A stretch of 64,000 nt of DNA from Acidovorax delafieldii (GTDB lineage Bacteria; Pseudomonadota; Gammaproteobacteria; Burkholderiales; Burkholderiaceae_C). The notes under the pieces were generated by a model. That model had not been told where the DNA came from. It did not search any database and worked only from the letters and a program-made list of their open reading frames with translations. The translations under genes were made by a program, and so were the position numbers. Shown here in pieces: positions 24,770 to 34,001 of the stretch. Positions within the stretch are counted from its first letter, which is position 1; every line of letters starts with the position of its first letter. The stretch covers positions 1 to 64,000 of the forward strand of contig NZ_VJWE01000011.1 in the NCBI RefSeq assembly GCF_007993815.1. The letters are read 5' to 3'.

Positions 24770-25648
24770 ATGAGCGCCGCTGTATCCCCCCCCTCCTCTT
24801 CCACGCCCTCCGCCCCCGGCTGGCTGCACCGCGCGCTGCGCCACCGCAGTTTTATCATCGGTGCGGTGTTGTCGGCGCTGCTGATCCTTGCTGCGCTGCT
24901 CTCTTTTGTCTGGACGCCTTGGTCGCCCTACGAGATGGACCTGGCCAACAAGCTGGCGAGTCCCTCCGGCACCCACTGGCTGGGCACGGATGCCTTTGGC
25001 CGCGACGTAGCCTCGCTGCTGCTGGTGGGCGCCCGCAACTCCATCCTGGTGGGCGTGATCGCGGTGGGCATCGGCCTGACCCTGGGCACGGCGCTGGGAC
25101 TGCTGGCCGCCGCCAAGCGCGGCTGGGTGGAAGAACTGATCATGCGGCTGGCAGACTTCACGTTCGCCTTCCCCGCCATCCTCTCGGCCATCATGATGAC
25201 GGCGGTGTTTGGTGCAGGCATAGTGAATTCCATCATCGCCATCGGCATCTTCAACATCCCGACGTTTGCACGCGTCACGCGCGCATCGGCCAACGCCGTG
25301 TGGTCGCGCGAATACATCCTGGCCTCACGTGCCTGCGGCAAAGGCAGCTGGCGCATCACGCTGGAACACGTGCTGCCCAACATCCTGTCGGTGCTCATCG
25401 TGCAGGCCACCATCCAGTTCGCCATCGCCATCCTGGCCGAGGCCGCCCTGTCGTACCTGGGCCTGGGCACCCAGCCGCCCCAGCCCTCCTGGGGCCGCAT
25501 GCTCAGCGAGGCACAGACGCTGATGTTCCAGGCCCCGCTGCTGGCGGTGTGGCCCGGCATGGCGATTGCGCTGGCGGTACTGGGGCTGAATCTGCTGGGC
25601 GACGGGCTGCGCGATTTGCTCGACCCCCGCCTCTCCAGAAAAAGATGA
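24770..25648 (+). CDS. Peptide ABC transporter permease (DppC-like)
   Basis: A 292-residue second permease of the importer, starting 5 bp after the first. The N-terminal Ser/Pro-rich stretch precedes TM1 (FIIGAVLSALLILAALLSF); the family motif HWLGTDAFGRDV and the EAA loop (YILASRACGKGSWRITLEHVLPN, after residue 180) are present. I start at ATG 24770; a longer frame runs into the preceding gene. It ends before a GC-rich palindromic repeat that separates it from the ATPase genes. Confidence 0.93.
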   Translation: MSAAVSPPSSSTPSAPGWLHRALRHRSFIIGAVLSALLILAALLSFVWTPWSPYEMDLANKLASPSGTHWLGTDAFGRDVASLLLVGARNSILVGVIAVGIGLTLGTALGLLAAAKRGWVEELIMRLADFTFAFPAILSAIMMTAVFGAGIVNSIIAIGIFNIPTFARVTRASANAVWSREYILASRACGKGSWRITLEHVLPNILSVLIVQATIQFAIAILAEAALSYLGLGTQPPQPSWGRMLSEAQTLMFQAPLLAVWPGMAIALAVLGLNLLGDGLRDLLDPRLSRKR

Positions 25649-25649
25649 C

Positions 25650-25770
25650 ACCCCCTGAGTCGCTTCGCGCCTTCCCCCTCTCTCGCATTGCTGCGCAATG
25701 CGGGAGGGGGACACCCCCAGTGCGGCGGGACGGCCCTTGCACGGGGGCGCTGGCTTGGGTCGCGCCAGTT
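25650..25770. repeat. GC-rich palindromic repeat inside the transporter operon
   Basis: It contains a long imperfect hairpin (CCCCCTCTCTCGCATTG with CAATGCGGGAGGGGG, about 25675-25711) and a G/C-rich tail (GGCGGGACGGCCC). I recall sequences of this type as common extragenic repeats in Acidovorax and relatives. It lies between the permease and ATPase genes. Confidence 0.5.
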
Positions 25771-25825
25771 TCACAGACCCGTTTAGCTGAGATGAAATTA
25801 CTGCGAACGATGACGATCCTCTGCC

Positions 25826-26863
25826 ATGCCTTTGCTTGAAGTCTCCAACCTCCGCATCCGCCTGCAGACGCACCGGGGCCCCGCCGATGCCGTGCGCGGC
25901 GTGAGCTTTTCGCTGGCGCGCGGTGAAACCCTGGGCCTGATCGGTGAATCAGGCTGCGGCAAGTCCATCACAGCCATGTCGCTCATGGGCCTGCTGCCCG
26001 AGAGTGCACAGGTCACTGGCAGCATCCGCTTTGATGGGCAAGAGCTGGTGGGCCGCACCGATGCACAGATGTGCAAGATGCGCGGCAACCGCATTGGCAT
26101 GGTGTTCCAGGAGCCCATGACGGCCCTGAACCCCGTGCACACCATTGGCCGCCAGGTGGCGGAGCCGCTGCGCCTGCACCGGGGCATGAATGCAGCAGCC
26201 GCACGCACCGAAGCGATTGCCTTGCTGGACCGCGTGGGCATCCCCAACGCCGCACAGCGCTTTGACGCCTACCCGCACCAGTTCTCGGGCGGGCAGCGCC
26301 AGCGCATCACCATTGCCATGGCGCTGGCCTGCGGGCCCGACCTGCTGATCGCCGACGAGCCCACCACGGCGCTCGACGTGACCATCCAGCAGCAGATCCT
26401 GGACCTCATCAGCGACCTGGTGGCCGAGCGCAACATGGCGCTGATCCTCATCTCGCACGACCTGGGGGTGATCTCGCAGAACGTGGACCGCATGATGGTG
26501 ATGTACGGCGGCAGCGTGGTCGAAAGCGGCTCCACTGCCTCGGTCTTCTCGGCCATGGCCCACCCTTACACACGCGGGCTGTTCGCCGCCCGGCCCCACC
26601 TGGGTGCCGTGCACGCGCCCGGGCAACGCCCGCGCCTGTCCACCATTCCGGGCACGGTGCCCGAGCTGGTGGACCTGCCCGCTGGCTGCCCGTTTGCAGG
26701 GCGCTGCAGCTACACGGTGGATGACTGCCACCACAAGCAGCCCGAGGCCACGCTGGTGGCCACCGATGCCGACGGCGACCACCTGGTGCGCTGCCTGCGG
26801 CGCGAAGCCATTGCCGAGGCGCAGAGTGCGGACGTGGTGAACATCATCGGGGTGGCTGCATGA
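25826..26863 (+). CDS. Peptide ABC transporter ATPase (DppD-like)
   Basis: A 345-residue ATPase with Walker [10 protein letters not shown]-loop ([12 protein letters not shown]), signature FSGGQRQR, Walker [14 protein letters not shown], and the C-terminal oligopeptide-transporter extension with a Cys cluster ([14 protein letters not shown]). Cytosolic side of the importer. It overlaps the next ATPase gene by ATGA. Confidence 0.95.
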   Translation: MPLLEVSNLRIRLQTHRGPADAVRGVSFSLARGETLGLIGESGCGKSITAMSLMGLLPESAQVTGSIRFDGQELVGRTDAQMCKMRGNRIGMVFQEPMTALNPVHTIGRQVAEPLRLHRGMNAAAARTEAIALLDRVGIPNAAQRFDAYPHQFSGGQRQRITIAMALACGPDLLIADEPTTALDVTIQQQILDLISDLVAERNMALILISHDLGVISQNVDRMMVMYGGSVVESGSTASVFSAMAHPYTRGLFAARPHLGAVHAPGQRPRLSTIPGTVPELVDLPAGCPFAGRCSYTVDDCHHKQPEATLVATDADGDHLVRCLRREAIAEAQSADVVNIIGVAA

Positions 26864-27741
26864 CCCAGGCCCCCCACACCACCGGCGCGCCAGCCACCGC
26901 GCCGCTGCTCCAGGTGACCGACCTGGTGCGCGAATACACACTGCCCCGCGAGCACCTGTTTCGCCCCCCGGGCAAGGTGCACGCGCTCAACGGCGTGAAC
27001 TTCTCGATTGCCTCTGGCCGCAGCCTCGGCATCGTCGGCGAATCGGGCTCGGGCAAGTCCACCCTGGCACGGCTGGTGATGGCGCTCGATGCACCCACCT
27101 CCGGCACGGTGGAGCTGCTGGGCCGCAACCTGCACCAGTTGCCAGCCGAGCAGTTGCGCCAGGCGCGGCGCGACTTTCAGATGGTGTTCCAGGACCCGTA
27201 CGGATCGCTGGACCCGCGCCAGACCGTGGAGCGCATCGTGACCGAACCACTGCAGGCGCAAGGCCAGACCACGCGCGCCGAGCAGCGCGAGCAGGCCGCC
27301 CAGGTGCTGTCGCAAGTGGGCCTGCGCACCAACGACCTGGGCAAGTACCCGCACGAATTCTCTGGCGGCCAGCGCCAGCGCATCGCCATTGCGCGCGCCC
27401 TCATCACCCGGCCCCGCCTCATCGTGGCCGACGAGCCTGTGAGCGCACTCGACGTGTCGGTACAGGCCCAGGTGCTGAACCTGATGCAGGACCTGCAGCA
27501 GCAGTTCGGCATCACCTACATGCTCATCAGCCATGACCTCGCGGTGGTCAACCACCTGTGTGACGAGGTGGTGGTGCTGTACCAGGGCCGCATCGTGGAG
27601 CGCGGCTCGCCGGGCGAGCTGTTCCGCAACGCGCAGCACCCGTACACACAGTCGCTGGTGGGCGCCGTGCCGCAGGTGTTGCCCGGCCGCGCGCGGGCGC
27701 GCCGTGCGGCAGCCGCTGCGGCAACGGCAAAAACCGCATAA
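26860..27741 (+). CDS. Peptide ABC transporter ATPase (DppF-like)
   Basis: A 293-residue second ATPase: Walker A GESGSGKS, Q-loop VFQDPYGSLDPRQ, signature FSGGQRQR, Walker B LIVADEPVSALDV. The C-terminal Cys-rich extension seen in many DppF proteins is shortened and replaced by an Arg/Ala-rich tail. It is translationally coupled to the preceding ATPase. Confidence 0.94.
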   Translation: MTQAPHTTGAPATAPLLQVTDLVREYTLPREHLFRPPGKVHALNGVNFSIASGRSLGIVGESGSGKSTLARLVMALDAPTSGTVELLGRNLHQLPAEQLRQARRDFQMVFQDPYGSLDPRQTVERIVTEPLQAQGQTTRAEQREQAAQVLSQVGLRTNDLGKYPHEFSGGQRQRIAIARALITRPRLIVADEPVSALDVSVQAQVLNLMQDLQQQFGITYMLISHDLAVVNHLCDEVVVLYQGRIVERGSPGELFRNAQHPYTQSLVGAVPQVLPGRARARRAAAAAATAKTA

Positions 27742-27779
27742 CCACATGCAGGTGTGATGGTGTAAAAAGCTTCTTTCCT

Positions 27780-27803
27780 CCCCGGTAACAAATTGCACCG
27801 GGG
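27780..27803 (+). terminator. Hairpin between ATPase and binding-protein genes
   Basis: CCCCGGT, a 10-base loop and ACCGGGG, followed by GTCTTT. It could be a weak terminator or an mRNA-stabilising stem in front of the substrate-binding protein gene. Confidence 0.5.
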
Positions 27804-27847
27804 GTCTTTATGGTTGTTGTCTGGTTTTTTGTCTGGAGAGTCCGAAC

Positions 27848-29338
27848 ATGCTGAACCGCCGTACCGTCCTTGCCACTGGCGCCATCGCCGCTGTGCCCTT
27901 GACCACCTCGCTTGGCGCCCTGGCGCAAGGCCGCAAAGATGCGGTGACGCTGGCGATGACGCTGGAGCCCCCAGGCCTGGACCCCACCGCCGGTGCGGCA
28001 TCTGCCATCGCCGAGATCGTTCAGTACAACATCTTCGAGACGCTCACCAAGATCAACCCCGACGGCAGCGTGTCGCCCCTGCTGGCCGAAAGCTGGGAGG
28101 TCTCGCCCGACCTCAAGACCTACACCTTCAAGCTGCGCCGTGGCGTGAAGTTCCAGAATGGCGAGCCCTTCACTGCTGCGGCCGTCAAGTTCTCGTACGA
28201 CCGCGCAGGCGGCGAGAAGAGCACCAATAAGGACAAGCGCACCTTTGCCGGCATCACCACCCAGGTGGTCGACGACTACACCGTGGTGCTGCTCAACAAG
28301 GAGATCGACCCCGACCTGCTGTTCGTGCTGGGCCAGGCCACCTCCATCATCGTGGAGCCCAAGAGCGCCGACACCAACGCCAACAAGCCCGTGGGCACCG
28401 GCCCCTACCAGCTGCAGGCCTGGAACAAGGGCTCGTCGGTCGTGCTGACCGCCTGGGACGGCTACCGCGACGCCAAGGCCATCAAGATCAAGCGCGCGAC
28501 CTTCCGCTTCATCTCCGACCCAGCCGCCCAGGTGGCTGCCCTGCTGGCGGGCGACGTGGACGCATTCCCCCGCGTCACGCCGCGCAGCGTGGCGCAGTTC
28601 AAGGCCAACCCCAAGTTCCAGGTGGTGGTCAGCGGCTCGCGCGCCAAAACCATCGTGGCCATCAACAACGGCAAGAAGCCGCTGGACGACGTGCGCGTGC
28701 GCCGCGCCATTGCCGCAGCCATTGACCGCAAGGCCGTGATCGAAGGCGCGGGCGACGGTTACGGCGCACCCATCGGCAGCCACTACGTGCCCGGCGCGTT
28801 TGGCTACGTGGACACCACGGGCGTGAACCCCTACGACCCCGAGAAGGCCAAGAAGCTGCTGGCCGAGGCCGGCATCAAGACGCCGCTGGAGCTGACCATG
28901 ACGCTGCCCCCCACGCCTTACGCCCGCCAGGGCGGCGAGGTGGTGGCTGCCCAGCTGGCCAAGGTCGGCATCATCGCCAAGATCCAGAACGTGGAATGGG
29001 CGCAGTGGCTCAGCGGGACCTACGGCAGCAAGAACTACGACCTGACCATCATCAGCCACGTGGAGCCCTTTGACCTGGGCAACTTTGCCAAGCCCGACTA
29101 CTACTGGGCCTACAACTCGCCCAAGTTCAACGACCTGTTCAGCCAGATCAAGAACGCCGCCCGCCCCGCCGACCGCGCCAAGCTGCTGGGCGATGCGCAG
29201 CGCCTGCTGGCCAACGATGCGGTGCACGCCTTCCTGTACTCCAACCAGTGGATCACGGTGGCCAACAAGAACCTCAAGGGCCTGTGGAAAGACATGCCCG
29301 TGTTCGTGAACGACATCTCCGCGCTGTCCTGGTCCTGA
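27848..29338 (+). CDS. Peptide ABC transporter substrate-binding protein
   Basis: A 496-residue periplasmic SBP of the DppA/OppA family (SBP_bac_5). The N-terminus MLNRRTVLATGAIAAVPLTT contains a twin-arginine pair before the hydrophobic stretch, so Tat export is possible. Family features include EPPGLDPTAG, the YTFKLRRGVKFQNG segment and PVGTGPYQLQ. It comes last in the transport operon, after an intergenic hairpin, with a GGAGAG ribosome binding site. The ligand is unknown; the downstream amidase hints at an amide or peptide substrate. Confidence 0.92.
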   Translation: MLNRRTVLATGAIAAVPLTTSLGALAQGRKDAVTLAMTLEPPGLDPTAGAASAIAEIVQYNIFETLTKINPDGSVSPLLAESWEVSPDLKTYTFKLRRGVKFQNGEPFTAAAVKFSYDRAGGEKSTNKDKRTFAGITTQVVDDYTVVLLNKEIDPDLLFVLGQATSIIVEPKSADTNANKPVGTGPYQLQAWNKGSSVVLTAWDGYRDAKAIKIKRATFRFISDPAAQVAALLAGDVDAFPRVTPRSVAQFKANPKFQVVVSGSRAKTIVAINNGKKPLDDVRVRRAIAAAIDRKAVIEGAGDGYGAPIGSHYVPGAFGYVDTTGVNPYDPEKAKKLLAEAGIKTPLELTMTLPPTPYARQGGEVVAAQLAKVGIIAKIQNVEWAQWLSGTYGSKNYDLTIISHVEPFDLGNFAKPDYYWAYNSPKFNDLFSQIKNAARPADRAKLLGDAQRLLANDAVHAFLYSNQWITVANKNLKGLWKDMPVFVNDISALSWS

Positions 29339-29376
29339 AAGCCACGCGCCGCAACGCGGTGCGTGCAGGAGTCAAG

Positions 29377-29425
29377 ACTCCTAAAACAATAGCTGCCAGC
29401 GCTTTACCCACTAGCGCTTGCAGCC
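29377..29425. repeat. Dispersed short repeat, copy 2
   Basis: It reads ACTCCTAAAACAATAGCTG ... CACTAGCGCTTGCAGCC between the substrate-binding protein and amidase genes. A small hairpin AGGAGT/ACTCCT overlaps its left edge and a T run follows, so it may terminate transcription. Confidence 0.65.
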
Positions 29426-29468
29426 TTTTTTATTGATAAACATCGCTACGGCGACCACCCACCCCGCC

Positions 29469-30872
29469 ATGACCGAACTGCACGACCTGCCCGCCCACGA
29501 CCTGATTGCCGCCTACCGCCAGCGCAAGCTGTCACCGGTCGAGGTCACGCAGTCCGTGCTGGCCCACATCGAACGGTGGGAGCCCCATATCAAAGCCACC
29601 TACCTGCTGCGCCCCGAGGCCGCCCTGGCCCAGGCCCGTGCCTCCGAGGCCCGCTGGCTGCGCGGCGAGCCCAAGGGGCTGCTCGACGGCGTGCCCAGCA
29701 CCATCAAGGAAAACATTGCCACCGAAGGCGACCCCACCCCGCTGGGCACGGCCGCCGTCGAGCTGGTGCCCGCCGCAGCTGACGCCCCCCCCGCCGCCCG
29801 CATGCGCGAGGCAGGTGCCGTCATCGTCGCCAAGACCACCATGCCCGACTACGGCATGTTGTCATCCGGCCTGTCCACCTTTCACCCGCTGTCGCGCAAC
29901 CCCTGGGACGTGAGCAAGGGCCCGGGCGGCTCCAGCGCCGGCGGTGGCGCGGCGGCCGCTGCGGGCTACGGCCCGCTGCACATCGGCACCGACATTGGTG
30001 GCTCGCTGCGCCTGCCTGCCAGCTGGTGCGGCATCTTCAGCCTCAAGCCCAGCCTGGGCCGCATCCCGATTGACCCGCCCTACACCGGCCGCGCCGCCGG
30101 CCCCATGACCCGCACCGTGGCCGACGCCGCGCTGATGATGCAGGTGCTGAGCCAGCCCGACGCGCGCGACAGCATGAGCCTGCCCTACCAGGACATCGCC
30201 TGGAGCCAGTTCAACAAGGGCGCCGAGCGCCTGCGCGGCCTGCGCATCGGCCTGCTGCTGGATGCAGGCTGCGGCCTGCCGGTGGAGCCCGAGGTGAAGG
30301 CCGCCGTGGAGCGCGCAGCCCAACTCATGGAAGCCGCCGGCGCCACCATCGTGCCCATGGCACCTTTCATGACCCAGGCCATGCTCGACGGCATGGACCA
30401 CTTCTGGCGCATGCGTTCCCACATCGACCTGCAGGCCCTGCCGGCGGCGCGGCGCGACAAGGTGCTGCCCTACATCCGCACCTGGGCCGACAGTGCCGCC
30501 GGCATGAGCGGCACCGAGGTCTTCACCGCCAGCCACCAGTTCCACCTGACGCGCGTGGCCGCCGTCAAGGCCTGCAGCGCGTTCGACTATGTGATCTCGC
30601 CCGTGGCGCCCAACGTCGCCTTCCAGGCCGAGCTGCCCTCGCCCACCAACGACCCGCTGCGCCCGCTGGAACACATCGGCTTTACCGTGCCGTTCAACAT
30701 GTCCGAGCAACCTGCGGCCTCGGTCAACTGCGGCTACACCCGCGCTGGTTTGCCCATCGGCCTGCAGATTGCGGGCGCACGTTTTGACGACCTTGGCGTG
30801 CTGCAGGTCGCGCACGCGTTCGAGCTGATCCGCGAACCCCAGCGGGCATGGCCCCAGCCGCCTGCGGCATAA
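29469..30872 (+). CDS. Amidase (amidase signature family)
   Basis: A 467-residue hydrolase of carboxamide bonds. The Ser-cisSer-Lys triad is visible: Lys in STIKENIATEG, the glycine/serine-rich signature GPGGSSAGGGAA, and TDIGGSLRLPA containing the nucleophile. No signal peptide, so cytosolic. I start at ATG 29469 (MTELHDLPAHDL), which matches the family N-terminus. Its place directly after a peptide importer suggests it hydrolyses an imported amide; the substrate is unknown. Confidence 0.9.
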   Translation: MTELHDLPAHDLIAAYRQRKLSPVEVTQSVLAHIERWEPHIKATYLLRPEAALAQARASEARWLRGEPKGLLDGVPSTIKENIATEGDPTPLGTAAVELVPAAADAPPAARMREAGAVIVAKTTMPDYGMLSSGLSTFHPLSRNPWDVSKGPGGSSAGGGAAAAAGYGPLHIGTDIGGSLRLPASWCGIFSLKPSLGRIPIDPPYTGRAAGPMTRTVADAALMMQVLSQPDARDSMSLPYQDIAWSQFNKGAERLRGLRIGLLLDAGCGLPVEPEVKAAVERAAQLMEAAGATIVPMAPFMTQAMLDGMDHFWRMRSHIDLQALPAARRDKVLPYIRTWADSAAGMSGTEVFTASHQFHLTRVAAVKACSAFDYVISPVAPNVAFQAELPSPTNDPLRPLEHIGFTVPFNMSEQPAASVNCGYTRAGLPIGLQIAGARFDDLGVLQVAHAFELIREPQRAWPQPPAA

Positions 30873-30977
30873 CCCTGCATCTGTCGTGCGTTGTTGTTGG
30901 TAACCTTGGGGGAATACGCTCTGACGCTGGCACCACCGCTGGAGCCCCCACCTCACAAACCACCATCCCACCACCGC

Positions 30978-31586
30978 ATGGACATCATCATCCTGGCGAT
31001 CCTCATCGCCACCGGCACCTTCATGCTCAACGCCAAAGAGCAGCGCAAGCGCATTGCGCTGCTGGGCAAACACCTGGCCAACTACCAGATCGAAAAGCTG
31101 ATGGAGGCGCTGACCGACGGCTACCTGCGCGCCCTGGGTGAAAGCACCGACGAGCGCCGCAGCCAGATCTGGAGCCTGCTGAGCACCACCGAGTCGCAAC
31201 TGAGCGAGCAGTTCAGCCGCTTTGCCGCCGACTTTGCCAAGGTGGACGAAGCCCACGCCCGCGTCAGCCGGCTCTCCGTGCCGATCCCGTTTGCCGACAA
31301 GCTGCTGCCCGCCATGACCTTTGACGTGCGCCGAGCGCTCGCCATCCACGCGCGCGGCATTGCCCATGTGGTGCAGAACACCAGCCACCTGTCGCCCAAG
31401 GACCGCGCCTACATGATGACGGCCGAGCTGTTTCTGATGCAGCACACCTGCCACTGGTACTGCAAGTCCAAAACCGTGGCCAGCGCCCGCATGCTGGCGC
31501 GGCACCAGACGCCGCATGAACAGCTCGTGGCGTCGGTGTCTGCCGAAACCCGCAACGCCTACCTGACCTTGATCAACGGCGGCTGA
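30978..31586 (+). CDS. Membrane-anchored hypothetical protein
   Basis: A 202-residue protein with an N-terminal transmembrane anchor (IIILAILIATGTFML) followed by a soluble, helical, Arg/Lys-rich cytoplasmic part. It contains a small Cys/His cluster (LMQHTCHWYCKSK) near residue 155. I recognise no family. It lies 105 bp after the amidase and 23 bp before the TTC38-like gene, so it probably shares a transcript with the latter. Confidence 0.65.
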   Translation: MDIIILAILIATGTFMLNAKEQRKRIALLGKHLANYQIEKLMEALTDGYLRALGESTDERRSQIWSLLSTTESQLSEQFSRFAADFAKVDEAHARVSRLSVPIPFADKLLPAMTFDVRRALAIHARGIAHVVQNTSHLSPKDRAYMMTAELFLMQHTCHWYCKSKTVASARMLARHQTPHEQLVASVSAETRNAYLTLINGG

Positions 31587-31609
31587 GCCCAGCGACCCAA
31601 CAATGCCCC

Positions 31610-32968
31610 ATGCCATCCTCCACGCACACCCGCATGACCGACAGCCTGGGCAACCCCATCACGCTGCATGACGAGGCCAGCGCGACGGCGCTGAATGACT
31701 TTGTAGAAGGCTTCATCGCCTGCGAGGCCCGCGCGGTGAACGTGCTGAACGCGGCGGCCGACACCAGCCCCATCGTTCAGGCCAGCTGCGCCGCACTGCA
31801 CATGTTTGCCGAGTCGGCCGACGCTCCGCACAACGCCCGCCCCCTCATCGACCAGGCCCTGGCTCGCGCGGCAGAGGCTACCGAGCGTGAACAACGCTTT
31901 GTGGCCGCCATCGCCGCCTGGGTGGATGGCGACCTGCCCCGCGCCATTGCGCTGCACGAGGAGCAAGCCCGCCTGCACCCGCGCGACCTCGCCTCCCTCA
32001 AGCTCGGCCAATACCATTTGTTCAACCGGGGCGACTCGCCCGGCATGCTGCGCCTGGCGCTGCAGGCCCTGCCCGCAGCGGCCGAGGTGCCCTACCTGCA
32101 CGGCATGCTGGCCTTTGGCTGGGAGCAATGCCACCGCCTGCAAGAGGCTGAAAGCGCCGCACGCCACGCCATCAGCCTGTGCCGCAAAGAGCCCTGGGCC
32201 CACCACGCGCTGGCCCACGTCATGCTGACCCTGGGCCGCATCCGCGAAGGTACCGATTTCATGGCCAGCATGAGCGACACCTGGACGGGCCTGAACTCCT
32301 TCATGGTCACGCACAACTGGTGGCACCAGGCGCTGTTTTTGCTGGAGCAGGACCGGCATGCCGAAGTGCTGGCGCTCTACGACCAGCAGGTGTGGGGCGT
32401 GGTCAAGGAATACACGCAAGACCAGATCAACGCCGTGTCACTGCTCGCCCGGCTGGAGTTGGCAGGCGTGGATGTCGGCGACCGCTGGACCGACGTGGCC
32501 GATCACCTGGCACTGCGCCTGGCCGACCATGTACTGCCCTTTCTGGACCTGCAATACCTCTACGGCCTGGCCCGCGCCGGGCACATGGAGGCCGCGCGCA
32601 CGCTGCAAAACAACATCACCGCCCACGCGGCCACCCGCACCGAGGCGCAGGAGCGCACCGTGTGGCAACAGGTGTGCGTGCCCGCCGCCCACGGCCTGCT
32701 GGCGCATGCGCAGGGCGACTGGGCGACGGCGGTGGAGAAGCTGGGCGTGGCCCTGCCCCGGCTGGTGGAGATTGGCGGCAGCCATGCGCAGCGGGATCTG
32801 TTTCACCAGATCTGGCTGGATGCACTGCAGCGCAACGGGCAGTGGGCAGCGGTGCAGAACGTGTTACAGCCGATGGTGAATGGGCAGCCGGAGTCGGTGC
32901 GGCTGGCTAGGCAGGTGGGGGTGGTGTGTGCCGCGTTGGAATTACCTGTAGGCTGTGGCCGCAGATAA
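31610..32968 (+). CDS. TTC38-like tetratricopeptide protein
   Basis: A 452-residue all-helical protein resembling the family of human tetratricopeptide repeat protein 38, which has bacterial members of similar length and no established function. Characteristic stretches are EPWAHHALAHV and FMVTHNWWHQALF. No signal peptide. A second in-frame Met (MTDSLG, residue 9) is an alternative start. The end is coding right up to the low-GC gene that follows. Confidence 0.8.
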   Translation: MPSSTHTRMTDSLGNPITLHDEASATALNDFVEGFIACEARAVNVLNAAADTSPIVQASCAALHMFAESADAPHNARPLIDQALARAAEATEREQRFVAAIAAWVDGDLPRAIALHEEQARLHPRDLASLKLGQYHLFNRGDSPGMLRLALQALPAAAEVPYLHGMLAFGWEQCHRLQEAESAARHAISLCRKEPWAHHALAHVMLTLGRIREGTDFMASMSDTWTGLNSFMVTHNWWHQALFLLEQDRHAEVLALYDQQVWGVVKEYTQDQINAVSLLARLELAGVDVGDRWTDVADHLALRLADHVLPFLDLQYLYGLARAGHMEAARTLQNNITAHAATRTEAQERTVWQQVCVPAAHGLLAHAQGDWATAVEKLGVALPRLVEIGGSHAQRDLFHQIWLDALQRNGQWAAVQNVLQPMVNGQPESVRLARQVGVVCAALELPVGCGRR

Positions 32969-33015
32969 GACCCGCCGTTTCGCCCACTTGCCCCGGCCAT
33001 TACATCGGCTTAGCT

Positions 33016-33945
33016 ATGTCTTCCCCCCGCAAATTCATCTCGGAGTTCGGACTACACGTCTGCACAAGTTACTGCTGGCTGCTGCAACAAGACGGACTTA
33101 GTCAGCTCGGCGAGCTTCCGGACGATCCTCACATTTACATCGTCGGACGACGACCGAGAATTTCAATTGATCCTCAGTCCGTCGTGTTCACTTCTGACAC
33201 TATTTCTGGACGCTGCTTCAAACATGTGCGCGACGAGAAGATTGAGATTCCATTTATTGCTATGAACGAGCTAGGGTGCTTGGACTTATCTGTGCAATCG
33301 AGCTATCCGTATACGGAAGTGGCATTCGTTGCGTCAGATGGAAAACCACTGCTTTCCGCAAAGTCAGCAATGCTCTTGGGACTTTGCGGGCCAAAGTACT
33401 GGGAGCACTTGGATCTTGAAGTGCTTTATGTCGGGCAATCGTACGGCGACGGCGGTTCCAGAACAGCAGTGGAACGGCTTCAGAGTCATTCGACTCTCCA
33501 GAGTATTTATGCCGAGGCCATTCGACAATCCCCTGACCAAGAAATCTGGCTAGTTCTACTTTGCTTTGAACGTTACATGCTTGCGAGCTTCGATGGCATC
33601 ACAAAGAAATATCAGACGACTGAGGAAGAGGATGACCGCCACAGACGTGAAGTAATTTACAACCCGGTGTCGGAACAACAAGAGGTCAATTTCACTGAAG
33701 GTGCTCTTATCAAATACTTTCGACCAGAGTTCAACATTAAGTACAAAAACTCATTTCCAAATCCTGCGCACGCCACGTACGAGGAGTGCTATGCGGTCGA
33801 CCTGAATGCAGTTGCCGTAGAAGTGCAGACCGAGGACTTGATGCTGCGTCTCTGGTCGTCGGCTATTGCTCCGCAGTGGACTCATATTGCTAAGTACCCA
33901 CTTCACAGCGACCAACAGAGGCGGTCAATGTTTGAGTTAGTTTGA
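33016..33945 (+). CDS. Hypothetical protein with GIY-YIG-nuclease-like motifs
   Basis: A 309-residue protein in noticeably more AT-rich DNA than its neighbours, suggesting recent transfer. The C-terminal half has the spacing of a GIY-YIG nuclease: YVGQS (138-142), Arg at 149 and 154 with H158 (SRTAVERLQSH), and a late Glu in EGALIKYFRPEFN (228-240), matching the E..LI...P..N signature of the fold. The canonical first GIY is not obvious (LEVLYVG instead). The N-terminal 120 residues are unrecognised and could be a recognition domain. The nuclease activity is inferred. It stands alone between housekeeping genes. Confidence 0.6.
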   Translation: MSSPRKFISEFGLHVCTSYCWLLQQDGLSQLGELPDDPHIYIVGRRPRISIDPQSVVFTSDTISGRCFKHVRDEKIEIPFIAMNELGCLDLSVQSSYPYTEVAFVASDGKPLLSAKSAMLLGLCGPKYWEHLDLEVLYVGQSYGDGGSRTAVERLQSHSTLQSIYAEAIRQSPDQEIWLVLLCFERYMLASFDGITKKYQTTEEEDDRHRREVIYNPVSEQQEVNFTEGALIKYFRPEFNIKYKNSFPNPAHATYEECYAVDLNAVAVEVQTEDLMLRLWSSAIAPQWTHIAKYPLHSDQQRRSMFELV

Positions 33946-34001
33946 AGATCGCCTTGACTGAAATAGAGACTACTAAGTCTCAACGTCAGCAAATTTAAAC
34001 C

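Noticed and set aside
29862-31616. 584-codon minus-strand frame opposite the amidase
   Set aside because: Antisense shadow of the amidase and its neighbour.
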